Assembly (NCBI RefSeq): GCF_041381155.1
Contig: NC_091147.1
Coordinates: 12,153,030 to 12,217,029 of the forward strand
Origin: Argopecten irradians
Lineage: Eukaryota > Mollusca > Bivalvia > Pectinida > Pectinidae
Direction of reading: 5' to 3'
DNA length: 64,000 nucleotides
Shown: in pieces, positions 12,075 to 46,600 of the stretch
How positions within the stretch are numbered: position 1 is the stretch's first letter
Layout: each line of letters begins with the position of its first letter
Notes under the pieces: model-generated
The model's database searches: none
What the model was told of the DNA's origin: nothing
The model's input: only the letters and a program-made list of their open reading frames with translations
Translations under genes and position numbers: made by a program

Positions 12075-13430
12075 ATATCAACGACATGCATGGCTACGGA
12101 ATGATGCATGGGGATTGATTGTTCAGTAAATTTACAGTCCTTGGTATATCAAAATATGCAAAATGTGTTTTTATTGTTCAAAAAATATTCATTCAGGTCA
12201 TGCTTTTCATATTTTCTGTTGTAACGAATGAGAAGGGACGGCGTGCACTTTCTGTAATTATAGCAATATCTATCACATTAACATAATACAAAATGAATAA
12301 GTAGCAACTCCCATAACTCACACCGTAAGATACACAACAAAGAATCAAGCTAATGCGTACAAGTGCCTCCCCTGTATGCGTTGTGAATGACGTTTTTAAG
12401 CAATTATGTTTTTATTATTAAAATAGGGAATATCGGCCATTGTATAGTGTCACTGAAACGTACTCAAATGATACATAACATCATAATCCATCATGGCGCA
12501 TCATACTGATAACGGACAAGCAAGTTGTCTTACTCCAATAATAGAAAGGCGTCCAGTTTGTACAGTCTGTGTCCCGTTTATTGGGAAGAAATAGACATCA
12601 CCCGCACTCTGCCAAAAGTTCATCCGAAAACTAAAATGGGGTTGTTGTCAATAGCATGTTACAAGAAATGCTTTTCTGTTTGGTATTTCATTTCCATTAA
12701 AAAAAATATTTATGAGGCATTTGGCGAACTTCAGTTATAATACATCAGTACACACGCGTTTCCCTTCGGAGAGGCAAGTTTAGATTAAAAATAACATCCA
12801 AAAAATCTTATCTATCCTATTATATTTGTACCATCATGTCACGGTTAGACGGCAGATAATACATGTATACTTTTATCATTAGCTCTCGTATGCCTGTATT
12901 GGTACAAAAATATCTTGCCACAATCAGTATTTGAAATATTAATACAAAATTAGAAAAATATATTGAATACAACTGTATATCAAACACAGTCATGCATCGT
13001 CGCGTTATCATTACGCGGAGGTTTTGTTCTACATCACGTCACCTTCCTTTATTGTCAGCATTTAACGTATGCATAAAAAAACATGTGATTAAAAATACTC
13101 CACCGCTAAAAAATGGTATTTTTGCTCTATCAAAAAAGAGACAGACAAATAAGGAGTTTTTTTCAGTGATAAACGGTACATAATTTTCACCATAACCACC
13201 ATTGGAAAGTTGGAGCTTCTTATTTCACTCAAAGATGAAAATATCAAAAATAATTAATTGAATTATGAAAAAATGCATGGCATTATGGCTGATATGAAAT
13301 GAAGTACTGTTTGCGTATGCACCAAAAGACACATATATACACGATTAAACATCCGTTATGTTTAAGGATCAACTTGAACAGATTTTTATGTTATAGGTGT
13401 ATACTAGTAACACATTTTGTAATAAAGCAC
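12075..13430. other. Intergenic, no gene; one MITE-like fragment
   Basis: No supported coding sequence. At about 13096-13215 a stretch resembles the ends of the MITE at 11278-11634 (ACTCCACCGCTAAAAAATGG on the left, GGAGCTTCTT on the right) and may be a shorter related copy. The open frames of 60-70 codons here lack any recognisable domain. Confidence 0.45.
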
Positions 13431-13433
13431 GAA

Positions 13434-15075
13434 GTGGGTTACGATGAGAATACATATATTAACATAATTCTTATATTCTCAGAATGCATCAGCCATCCAG
13501 GGGCACATTTGTTTTAATGGGCTGATGATCGAAATGTATAACTAATATGTTTAGCCAGTGTAAATGCGGAATATAAGCACGATAGGAGATTGAATTATAA
13601 CAAAATATCATCCTTTTGCATCAAATTATCGAAATTTCCTGTGAGGAAATATAAGTTTACAACGATTTTGAAAAAAATGTACAGAAGCAAATACATACAG
13701 TAACCTACTTTCCTACTAAAAATACATTTAAATGTGTAATTATCAAGCGAAGGTCATTTAGTATTAATTAAAGTTATCTTACTTATAAGACACTGAATGA
13801 ACCACAGAATATCATGGCGGAATTATCTTCAGGCAAACAAACATTAGACCAGCATACGACACGGAAAAAGGACTCCAATGTTGTACCGACAATTATGTTC
13901 CGTGTCGTATCTATTCTGACAAACATTCATCAGGTATTTAAGGCCAAGCATAGACGGTTAGAAACAGCTGTCTGACCGCTCCATTTTTGGGGTCAGACAC
14001 ACTCTGGGAAATAAACTTGTGTGTGGCCCCTTTTGGGCTCATGATGACAAGCACTACATAAATTGTATATAATATGCATATGTAAATATTTACGATTGAG
14101 CAAAGAAAGTAAACGTCGACATAACAATACAGTCCTTCATTTCATCAACACAACATCGACATGAACCTCACGAGCCATGGAACCAACAAACCCACATCAA
14201 GCCATACTCAAACAAGCGTTTGGAAATATTATATGTAAAATCATATGTAAATGTTAAAATTTAGAAATTTTATAATATATTTTACCATTTTTAACTAAAT
14301 TGTTATAATTTATGACATTGACACGTATGTAAAATAACATGGAAATGTTAAGATTTAGAAAATTGACTATGTACAAATTTTCTAAATTTTAACATTTCCG
14401 TATTATTTTACAGATAAACGAAAAACGAGCTACACTGTATGATAAATGAAAAACGAGCTACAATGTATGCTATATGATAAACGATCTACATGTACATTGC
14501 TAAATGAAAACCCATCGTCGGAGACCCACGGGTGATAGCACTACACTACACTTATCACCCGTGGGCAAACTCCTCGTAACGTCCTTGTAGTAATTTATAT
14601 GCATGAAGAATTTGATTGGTTCCAGTACATTTTTGCGATGGAATTTCAGCCAATCAGAGTAAGCGTTATATACAGTATACGGGATGGCCAACACTTGCAC
14701 CTGGCGAATGTTTAGGTACGCGATACACGTGTGTGTATGGGCAAGGTAAACTATGAACAAAAGCGTTGTCAGCTTTTGATTTCATTAGTTTAACGTCCTA
14801 CATGTATTAACAGCCAGGGTCATGTTAGGACGTGCCAGGTTTGTTGGTGGAGGAAAGCCGGAGTACCCGGAGAAAAACCACCCGCCAGCGGTCAGTATCT
14901 GGCAACTGCCCCACATGGGATTCGAACCCGTATCACAGAGGTGGAGGGCTTGTGGTTATATGTCAAGACATCTTAACCACTTTTGCCACCGCGGCCCCTG
15001 CGCGCGTTGTTAGCTTCGTTCATAATAGTATAGGACTTTATTATGTATTTATATACTAATAGTATGCTTTATTAG
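13434..15075. repeat. Tandem duplication, copy A (about 1.64 kb)
   Basis: This segment begins TGGGTTACGATGAGAATACA and is repeated in direct orientation from 15076. Shared internal marks are a hairpin with ACGACACGGAA and TTCCGTGTCGT arms (13855-13912), a second AT-rich stem-loop (14346-14400), a short 28-bp-type tandem with GAGCTACAATGTATGATA, a GTCGGAGACCCACGGGTGAT block at 14513, and a SINE. Copy A has fewer small indels than copy B. Confidence 0.9.
14800..14998 (-). mobile_element. tRNA-derived SINE (copy A)
   Basis: On minus it starts GGGGCCGCGGTGGCAAAAGT, has an A-box-like GTGGCAAAAGTGG and a B box GGTTCGAATCCC. A conserved SINE body follows with TTTTTCTCCGGGTACTCCGG and CTTTCCTCCACC. 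The tRNA-like head cannot fold as an intact gene and is followed by the SINE body, so this is a retroposon and not a tRNA gene. It is duplicated with its host segment. Confidence 0.75.
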
Positions 15076-16862
15076 GTGGGTTACGATGAGAATACATATA
15101 TTAACATAATTCTTATATTCTCAGAATGCATCAGCCATCCAGGGGCACATTGCGAACGACATTTGTTTTAATGGGCTGATGATCGAAATGTATGACTAAT
15201 ATGTTTTAGCGGTGTAAATGCGGAATATAAGCACGATAGGAGATTGAATTATAACAAAATATCATCCTTTTTGCATCAAATTATCGAAACTTCTTGTGAG
15301 GAAATATAAAGTTTACAACGATTTTGAAAAAAAATGTACAGAAGCAATTACATACAGTAACCTACCTTCCTACTAAAAATACATTTAAATGTGTAATTAT
15401 CAAGCCAAGGTCATTTAATATTAATTAAAGTTATCTTACTTATAAGACACTGAATGAACCACAGAAATATCATGGCAGAATTATCTGCAGGCAAACAAAC
15501 ATTAGACCAGCATACGACACGGAAAAAGGACTCCAATGTTGTACCGACAATTATGTTCCGTGTCGTATCTATTCTGACAAACATTCATCAGGTATTTAAG
15601 GCCAAGCATAGACGGTTAGAAACAGCTGTCTGACCGCTCCATTTTTTGGGGTCAGGACACACTCTGGGAAATTACACTTGTGTGTGGACCCTTTTTGGGC
15701 TCATGATGACAAGCACACTACATAAATTGTATGTAATAAGCATATGTAAATATATTTACGATTGAACCAAGAAAGTAATCGTCGACATAACAAATACAGT
15801 CCTTCATTTCATCAACACAACATCGACATGAACCTCGACGAGCCATGGAACCAACAAACCCACATCATAGGTCATACTCAAACAAGCGTTTTTGGAAATA
15901 TTATATGTAAAATCATATGTAAATGTTAAAATTTAGAAAGATTTTATAATAATATTTAAGGACCATTTTTTTAACTAAATTGTTACTAATTTATGACATT
16001 GGACACGTATGTAAAATAATACTGGGAAATGTTAAGATTTAGAAATTGACTTTATGTACAAATTTTCTAAATTTTAACATTTCCGTATTATTTTACAGAT
16101 AAAATGAAAAACGAGCTACACTGTATGATAAATGAAAACGAGCTACAATGTATGATATATGATAAACGATCTACATGTACATTGCTAAATGAAAACCCAT
16201 CGTCGGAGACCCACTGGTGATAGCACTACACTACACTTATCACCCGTGGGCACCAAACTCCTCGTAACGTCCTTGTAGTAATTTATATGCATGAGAATTT
16301 TGATTGGTTCCAGTACATTTTTGCGATGGAATTTCAGCCAATCAGAGTAAGCGTTATATACAGTATACGGGATGGCCAACACTTGCACATGGCGAATGTT
16401 TAGGTATCGCCGCTCTATACACGCTGTGTGTGATAGGGGCAATGGTAAACTATATGAACAAAAGCGCCCCCGTTTGTCATCTTTGGTTATCATTAGTTTT
16501 AACGCTGCCTAATGTATTACTGTCATGCTACACAGCCAGGGTTCCTTGTTTAGGAGCGCCTCCCCCCCCTGCCAGGTATTCGTAGGTGGAGGAAAGCCGG
16601 CACGTACAAAAGGAGGAAAACACCCCACACGCCACTAGCGGGTCAGTTACCTCCGCGGCAACTGCACCCACATGTGTATTCTAACCCGTTATCCCAGAGG
16701 GGTAGGGCCTTGTGGTTATAATGTAGAGGACATCTCCCTAACCACTTTTAGCCACCGCGGCCCCTGACCCGCGCGGGTAGTTAGCATCGTTTATTTCTCA
16801 TATTAGTATTAGCGCACTGACTTTATTTCTGTATTTATATAATAATAGTATGCTTTATTAGG
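15076..16862. repeat. Tandem duplication, copy B (about 1.79 kb)
   Basis: Direct repeat of 13434-15075 with the same order of internal marks and a matching TAGTATGCTTTATTAGG end. It is longer mainly through many one- to several-base insertions, concentrated at 16400-16800. That looks more like consensus error or local decay than functional change. Confidence 0.9.
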
Positions 16863-17382
16863 GCAGAAATAGGTATTGTCATATGAGTGTTTTATACTAA
16901 TAAATCTTAATGTTATTAAGTATTAATTAGGGCATAGGTATGTTGTAGTCAACGTCATGAAAGCCAACACCGCCTTGACCTACATTGTAACCAAACACAG
17001 CTGGTTTAACACTCACCGTGGTCAACAACTTCATTCTATACCTTTGGTGTCATACCTCCATACTCACCATATACTACATGACCTATAATATATATGTGGT
17101 CAAATGAGAATAGTTTTGGAAGATAGAGATCTGTATGATTTGTCCTTGATCGTTTTTGAATACAAAACTCACATGTTTTTTTTGGCGCCGAGATTTTTTT
17201 TTGTCTTCAAGATAATAAACCAGCCTTCACTCTGAAGAGTTCTGAACTATGTATCGAGTATTCTAATTGGTCAATTCTAGTATGTGAATTAGCATGTCTT
17301 AAGAGGATTTTACGAGGAGTTTGCCCATTGGTGATAAGTGTAGCGTAGTATAGTGCGGTCACTCGTGGGTCTCCGACGATGA
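16199..17382. mobile_element. TIR-flanked non-autonomous DNA element containing the SINE
   Basis: The left end (CGTCGGAGACCCACTGGTGA onward, about 70 bp, to ACTCCTCGTAA) is found inverted at 17314-17382 (TTTACGAGGAGTTTGCCCA to GGGTCTCCGACGATG). The roughly 1.2-kb interior holds SINE copy B and no transposase. Copy A at 14513 has only the left end, so the tandem duplication probably broke one element. Both outer flanks carry GAGCTACAATGTATGATA in the same orientation. Confidence 0.6.
16530..16764 (-). mobile_element. tRNA-derived SINE (copy B, indel-rich)
   Basis: Same element as at 14800-14998 within the second tandem copy. The head GGGGCCGCGGTGGC and the CTTTCCTCCACC motif are visible, but the body is interrupted by many short insertions, including a C-run near 16561. 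Confidence 0.65.
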
Positions 17383-20300
17383 TGAAAACCGAGCTACAAT
17401 GTATGATAAATGAAATGAAAAGCGAAGAATCATTTTACTTTAAAACATGGAGAGTTACATAAAACCGCAAATCATAATAAGGTTATATATTTTAAACATT
17501 TGATGTATAGGCATGTAATAATTAATCGCTGAAATATGTTAGTTGTGTTCTACCTTTTGATAGATAATTATGTAAATACGAATGTTAATGAATAGCATTC
17601 TTTTAACTGATCGACGGAATCATAACTCTTTGCCAATCATATCCTTTATACTGAAAAGTTAGCACTTAATTGTTTAAACTATTTATAGCTATCTGACAAC
17701 CAAATTAAGTATACGAGTTTATAAAAATAGCACTCGTCCTTTTATTTGGCTGATGTGTATACGTACCGTTGGATTGTAATTATACCAAAGTTGTGTTGCA
17801 TGGTAATGGTACAGCTCATTTGCATACCATAAAATGCATAGTTCAACGTTTTCTAACGTTTTTGAAAGGGAGGTAGATTTTACAGAAAACATTACTAATT
17901 TAAGTACCCTGGATGTCGTGTCTGCCACCATAGGACAGTTTTTAATTCAACTTGAGTAGCGTTTGTATTATTGCTATCCGGTTTACTGTTGATTTGTAGG
18001 ACTTGCCCTACAATGACATCTAGTGGTGATCTCTTGAACCATTTCATTCATAAACTTCCATTCATTAATTCTCTATTCATTAAATAATAACCCTTTGGAA
18101 CAATCAGTAGTCATGGGAAGACTGCCTTCTGATTGGTAGAATACGCAAAGTGTGTATAGAATGCACAGAGTGTTATATAATACACAGTTGACATCTAGGT
18201 CAACTGTACCTTATACCAGTACTTTCTGATTGTTCTGCTTGCTGGTGACTCCTCTGTCCATCTTACATATTCTCTGTTAATGACAATTCAAATTGGACTT
18301 ACTATCTAAAGCTTACAGACCTGAGAGTGCATTACAGCTATAAAGTAAACTAATCAGATGCTCTTTCTGTGTACCTTAAAATAATATTTTTGAATGACTG
18401 TTAAAAACAGATCTTAAAGCTGACAATGCAAGTTAAAAACATGCAGTTGAAATTTAAAAAAAAAATATTAACGAAATATTTTTTTTTCAAAAATTGTTTC
18501 TGAGACATCCCCTAGTTATGACAGTGTGGTATCTAAGGAAGTGGCAGCCATTTTTCTTTTGCTCTGCTTAGTAACCTTCACTGGCCAACCCCCTATATAA
18601 AGCACGGGACACTTGACACACGTGTATCATTCTAAACATATCTTGTCTCAGATACACATGCCCCGATATTGCAAATAACAATGTCAAATTGAAAATAAAC
18701 ACTGCACTCACCTGACAATATTTCATTGAAGTAATAGATGAATGCTATATCCCAACATATGTCCAATACGAACTAATAAAACACTTCAATATACACTAAG
18801 TTTTACACGTACATGTACAACGACACGTGTGTGTCCTTGATAGTTGTCGCTCGTTCGGATCAGGTACGTAGTCACGTGTATATGGTCAGTTGAGTGCGTC
18901 GGGTACGATGATATACGTGGAGATATGTGGACGGATTATTTTTGGATTTCTATTCACTTGCGTTGGAATTTTATTTTGAGAAACATCTAAATGACAACTT
19001 CGAGGAGTTGACATGTTTTCTTGCTAAAAAAAGTCCCATATAGTTTTACAGGTGAGGGTTTTGTTTACCTATTTGTAGGTGACATAACCTGTGGACTGCT
19101 AGGTGTATAGGTACTTGAATGAGCGCACGTGTGTCGATTCACGCGCTTTATATAGGGGTCGGTGAGTCGTCGGAATGTAAAACAAAAATGGCTGTCCTCA
19201 ACCGGGGAATGTCTCATAAACGATTCTTGGAAAAACGAGTATACTTATTTTTAAAAAAAATCATGTTAATAATTTTAACTTGCATTGTCAGCTTTAAGTA
19301 ATGGCAATATAACTAATAAGGCTGTCCTCATGTGTGCATGATTTTACCAAAATAAGTGTATATGCATCATAAGAAACAAGAGTATAGGATAAAAACTTAT
19401 TTCTATTTTCTCTTGTAGGAACTTTAATTAAGAAAAAATGTCAAACAAAATATGTATTTTCTGTGATCAGTTGAATGTTCTTGAAATAGTTGATATAAAA
19501 GTATTTGTAATATGGTTTTTATATTTTGGAAATTCATTTGATTTCATTCTATTTTCCTGTTTCTGTTGCGTTGTTTTTGCAGTACTTTGAGTACTTTGAT
19601 TTGATTTCGTTTTTCTTCTCGGTTTCTCCAACTGTAGGGCCACCAGCAACTCAGTAACAATACAACAATAACCAGAATAGTTTTCCCTGGAGATCCGCCA
19701 CCGACTGCTGTTTATTTCTCCCTACCTACCATGTGAAACTACTTTTACAAAAATTATGTTGCATGACAATGGTGCAGTTCATTTGCATATCTCATAAAAT
19801 GCATCATTCAACGTCTGCCTAACGTTTTTGAAATGGAAATAACCCGTACATAAAAGTGTCACAGTCTAGTAAAATATGGTTTTGTGAGCTAAAAACAATT
19901 AAGTTTCGTTCTAGAGCTCCAATTGTGTCATTAACGGCTTACATGTTTGATGTATTGATGTGTCGGTATAGTTGAACTAACTTCACACTATATATATTAG
20001 TGGATAGGTTTATAATAGTAAGTTATGATATGACCACTATTTACAGAAATGGAAGGGTTATGTAAACAATTCATTAAAAACTATATGTTATATTTTTTTA
20101 GATAACTGCCACTTTGAAAAATTATTTAGATATCTTAAATGATAAAGATAGAACCACTTTTTGTAACTTTTGTACAACTAATCACAAATCTATACTGTAG
20201 GTGAAACTGGTAGATAACACCAGATTGGATATAATAATAGAAAATGTACTTATTGTATCATTATGTACTTGAATGTTATACATAGTCAAATATTATTGGT

Positions 20301-21510
20301 TAAGACCAAACATTATAAAATTTAAAGAATTAATTAATGTTACAAGTTGAAAAAATTAAGAAATTGTGTACTTTTATATAAGAACAATTAACTCCATAAT
20401 TTGACCCCTCGATATGAATGAAAATTCATAAGGTAATGAATCTGTTATATATTGTAGGTTATTTCCCCTCTACAGCAGTGCTGTTAATGTGTATTACAGT
20501 AGTAATATATTGCAATTCGATTAGTTGACCTTTCAGCTACACTGTACCATCTCCGGTAAGCTAAAACTTAATAATTAACGGGATACCAAGGTGACCGACA
20601 GGCAATGCTACTTTGTAAATGTTCACACGCCACGTTTAGTGAATTATTGATCACGCTATCGACGTTTGTTATACCAGAAACATATATAAATGGAGATTGG
20701 CAACTCCGCCATTTTTACGATCGGCAGATGCACCTCTGTATGTGCTTAGGGGTTTTTAACTAAACTTTTAAATATTAAATTACAGCAGAATCACTTTGAT
20801 ATATTATGAAAGTTCAGTATTTTTCAGATTGTTTGAGTACGATTTTGGATAGAAAAAATAATAATTTAACGTCTTACATGTATGTATAAATAAAACAAAA
20901 TGCACTTCCGGTTTTGAATGTCTGATTTTCGAAAAAAAAAACATGTAAAAATACTTATTTTCGTGCTTTCAAAAATCATATTCAATAACATCAATCGGGA
21001 AAACTGATCACATCAAACCATGATATAATGTTTATTTTTATTAAGAACTTTGTGTTGATGCAAAAATATCATGTGTAAGAGAATACACTTAAAAGAAGTT
21101 AGCCAAGGGAAAATGCCTGTAAACCGGAGATCCCGCTTCCTGTCAACAAAGACAAAGAAAGAGTTTTCCAATCTCTATGTATATATGTTTCTGGTAATAC
21201 ACTGTACGTGCGGTTCGTTATCAAACCGTTGTCTTGAATTGGGCAGTAGTAAATAAAAACAAGCACTTTTCATATACGTTACACTGTATATATTCAGACA
21301 TACTACTCAACATTACAGACATTATTATGATGTAGCATAGTGAATTGTAAAACAGTAATACGTGTCCAGTATATAACCGCACACAGGTGAGCACGGTGTC
21401 TGGTACACACTACTCCACGTGTATGAACAAGTTGGTAAACATTTTCACCTGGGGATTTCACCTGGTACACACCTTACTGCGGCTAAGTACACACCTGTCT
21501 TCGACCACCT
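17383..21510. other. Intergenic, no gene seen; dispersed repeat and TATA-like sites
   Basis: An 85-bp segment at 17790-17873 recurs at 19755-19838 (GGTACAGCTCATTTGCATA, then CATAAAATGCAT and CTAACGTTTTTGAAA), both on plus and each with an ATTTGCAT octamer. TATA-like sites occur at about 18593 (CCCTATATAAAGC) and 20683 (ATATATAAATGG), with no supported exon downstream. A short palindrome CAGTTGACATCTAGGTCAACTG-like stem is at about 18185. Confidence 0.45.
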
Positions 21511-21560
21511 GTACACAAGTTTATTCTGTAAACTCAGAGGTGAAGTAAAGCTTTGTTAAG

Positions 21561-42699
<21,139 letters not shown>

Positions 42700-42919
42700 T
42701 GATTATCATTTCCATACAGAACTTTATCTACATATTCATTATGAATTCTATGTAAAGTACATTACAAATGAGTTATAATTGTACAAATGCTGTTGATTTT
42801 AGATTGATTTTAGGTTTTGTTAACAAAAATATCTACGCAATTATTATATTTATTGATTCAATAGTGTAGCTCGAAATAACGGTGTCAGCCATTAAGCATA
42901 ATAGGTCGGGTTCGTAGAT

Positions 42920-43626
42920 TGTTACATGAACGATTAACAGAAATGGGAGAAACCAGCAGCTAAATTCAAAACACAATTTAATTATATATACAATATTATA
43001 CAGAGATGATTTACAATATCTAAAGTAATTGGTGGTGGTACAAGGGTAATACGATGATTTAAAGTGTTACTTATCTGTATGCGAATGTCCTGGTATAATC
43101 TTGATCCTTCCAGGTTTTAAGGCAACAATAATCACAAATCCACGAGGAAAATGAATGTCCACAGATGATATGTAAAGTTCCAGGCAATATGAATAAATCC
43201 ACACAAAGTGTTGTAATAATCCACAGATAAAGTCACAATAGCTCTCCCAATAGAATCTTGTATGGCGCTATACAATTCTTGATATGTCTAATTACAGGTC
43301 TCATTACAGTTCTGATTAGCCTTGGACAGCTCGAGTATATATAGCTAAACCCTAGTTCAAGAATATTGGAGAACCTTCTACTTCTAGAAATATCTAACTA
43401 AAAACAGTAAACAAATAAACACACAGAACTTTCTGGAAATAGATCATTCTAGATCTCTACTTAAAATCAACATGTTTACAAACATATTTGTTTATACATG
43501 GTAATATTCTAGAAAGTTCTATAACCTAAATTAATTATATGAACTTTATAGGATGTATTGATAGTGTAGCTATAGGAGTTATCTCCCCTATCTAATAACT
43601 ACATGTATTTAGTGTCATACATAACA
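42920..43626 (-). repeat. 3' LTR of the Gmr1-like element
   Basis: 707 bp with TGTTA/TAACA ends, next to the polypurine tract. About fifteen single-base or short differences from the other LTR. Confidence 0.93.
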
Positions 43627-46600
43627 CACCCCTCCTTAAAGAAAAGAAAGTTTTCTTGAAAAGGAAACTTTCTTGAAATATCAAGTAACGTTTAAATCCT
43701 TGATAAAGCATCAGCTAGAATATTGTCTTTTCCTTTGATATGTTTGATGTCAAGATTGTACTCTTGCAAAGTCAAACTCCACCTGAGAATTCTTTGGTTT
43801 TTGTTTTTCATTTTCCCAATGAATGTCAAAGGGTTGTGGTCGGTGAAGACCAACACAGGCACAACTGTAGTGCAGAGATACACATCAAATTGGTTCAAGG
43901 CCAAAATCAACACTAAACATTCTTTCTCAATGGTGGAATAATTTCTCTGGTGTTTGTCAAACTTTTTCGAGAAATAACAAATTGGATGGTCAATTTGTTC
44001 AGAACCTTCTTGCATCAAAACAGCACCAACACCTACATCGCTGGCGTCAACAAACAGTTTAAACTGTTTATTAAAATCTGGAGCAGCCAGAACTGGTGAG
44101 TTTGATAATATGGCTTTCAATTTTCTCAAAGGCAGACTTACATTCGTCTGACCAGACAAATTTGACATTTTTCTTTAACAAAGCAGTAAGTGGAGCTGCT
44201 ATAACAGAGAAATTTTGACAAAATTTTCTGTAGTATCCAGCCATACCAAGAAATGTCATCAGCTCTCTCTTGCTTCCAGGAGTTGGAAAATCTATAATTG
44301 ATTCTACTTTGGCCTGAACAGGTTTAACCTGCCCCTGTCCTACAACATGGCCCAAAAATTCAACAGTTGCATGACAAAATTCACATTTCAATAAGTTTAC
44401 AGTCAATTTCATGGTAGTGAGTCTTTCGAAGAATTCACGAATCCCGCGTAGATGGTCTTCCCACGTGTCGTGGTAGTTGATGACGTCATCAATGTATCCA
44501 TCGCAGCCTTCCAGGTCTGATATAACGCTGTTAAGAAGACGTTGAAATGTTGCCGGGGCATTCTTCATACCAAACGGCATAACTTTGTACTGGTATAAAC
44601 CTTGTGAAGTTACAAATGCCGACACTTCTTTGGCTCTTTCTGTTAATGGTACCTGCCAATATCCTTTCAACAGGTCAAACTTGCTTACGTACTTGGCTTT
44701 GCCAACTTTGTCAATACATGAGTCAATCCTTGGAATTGGATAAGAGTCTGTTTTACTTTTCTGAAGTCAGTACAGAACCGGTAGGTCTTGTCTGGCTTTG
44801 GCACCAGAACACATGGAGAGCTCCATTCACTTTTGCCTGGTTCAATAATATCATTGTCCAACATATATTGAATTTCTTTCTTTAAATGTTCTTCTTTCAA
44901 AGGATTGACACGGTAAGGATGTTGCTTGACAGGTGGCGCATCGCCTACATCCACGTCGTGATAGATAGCATCTGTTTTGCCTGGTGTATCCGGAAACAAA
45001 TGTTTAAACTCAAGTATCAAATCTTTCAGTTCATTGCGTTCCTTTTCTGATAGATGACATAGTTTCTTGTCCAAGATCGCGAGCACATCTGAGTTCCGTA
45101 ACTTAACACCACAGTCTAAACCTACATCTTGTACACCACCATCTAAGTCTAATTTACAAATATCAGCTGTACTTTCACTTTGTGATGGTACAGAGGCCAA
45201 AGTAGCAATAGGTTGAGAGGTCTTGCTCTCTTCTCTATCTACATATTTCTTAAGCATATTAACATGACATAATTGAGTTTTCTTGCGCCTCCCTGGATTT
45301 TCTACAATGCAGTTAACATCATCGACCTTTTTCTCAACAACATAAGGTCCAAAATATCTAGCTTGCAAAGGCTGACCCGGTATTGGTAATACAGCCAAAA
45401 TGTTGTCACCTGGATCAAAACTTCTTGCACGGGCATCTTTATCATACCATGTTTTCATTTTGGTTTGAGTAACGGCCAAATTTTCTTTTGCCAGTTCACA
45501 TGCCCTTGTCAACCTTTGCTTAAAGTTAGACACATACTCTAAGAGATTCACTTTAGAATCTTCGTCCAAAATTTTGTCTTTCAAAATTTTCAAAGGACCA
45601 CGTACAGTATGTCCAAACACAAGTTCAAAGGGACTGAAGCCAAGAGATTCTTGTACAGATTTTCTAACGCCAAACAACAACATGTGTATACCTTCGTCCC
45701 AATCTCTTTTGTTTTCAAAACAATAAGATCTCATCATATTCTTTAATGTCTGATGAAAACGTTCTAAAGCACCCTGAGACTCTGGATGATAAGCACTAGA
45801 CTTATACTGCTTGATCTGGAGCTGGTACATGACTTGTTGAAAAATACCAGACATGAAATTCGAACCTTGGTCCGATTGGACCGCTTTTGGAAGACCAACC
45901 AATGTAAAGAATTTAACCAAAGCCTTGACAGTGTTAGGGGCCTTAATATTCCTGAGTGGAATGGCTTCAGGAAAGCGTGTGGAAGCACACATAATAGTTA
46001 AAAGATACTCATTCCCAGACTTAGTTTTGGGTAGAGGACCTACACAGTCTATAATGACTCTACTAAATGGTTCCTCAAATGCTGGAATGGGGTGCAAAGG
46101 TGCAACAGGGATTTCCTGATTAGGTTTCCCTACCACCTGACAAGTATGACAAGACCTACAAAAATCAGCCACATCCCGTTTCAACTTGGACCAAAAGAAG
46201 TGATCTAAGATCCTGTTATAAATCTTGGTCACACCTAAATGCCCTGCCATAGGTACGTCATGAGACAAACTCAGAATATCTTGCCTATACCTCGGTGGGA
46301 CAACTACTTGATTGACAACCTTCCAGTCTTCCTCGGGAGACACATCAGGGGGGCGCCAACACACCTGACTTACGGAAGTAACAAACTGGGACTTTCTCAA
46401 CCTCTTCCTCACTCAAAGCACGATTACACAATAAGGAGATTTCAGGATCTTTTTCCTGTTCTACTATCAGCTCCTCTCTAGACAAAGATGATTTACTCAT
46501 CATGTCAGCAAAGAAGTACCCTTGTTAGGAACAACTCTATCACTATCAAAGTCTACAGGATTGCTCAAAAGATCACACTTGCTCCCGACATCCTCTTTAT

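Noticed and set aside
14900-14998. A tRNA gene (A and B boxes present)
   Set aside because: The acceptor stem and cloverleaf do not close, and the head is fused to a SINE body. It is a SINE.
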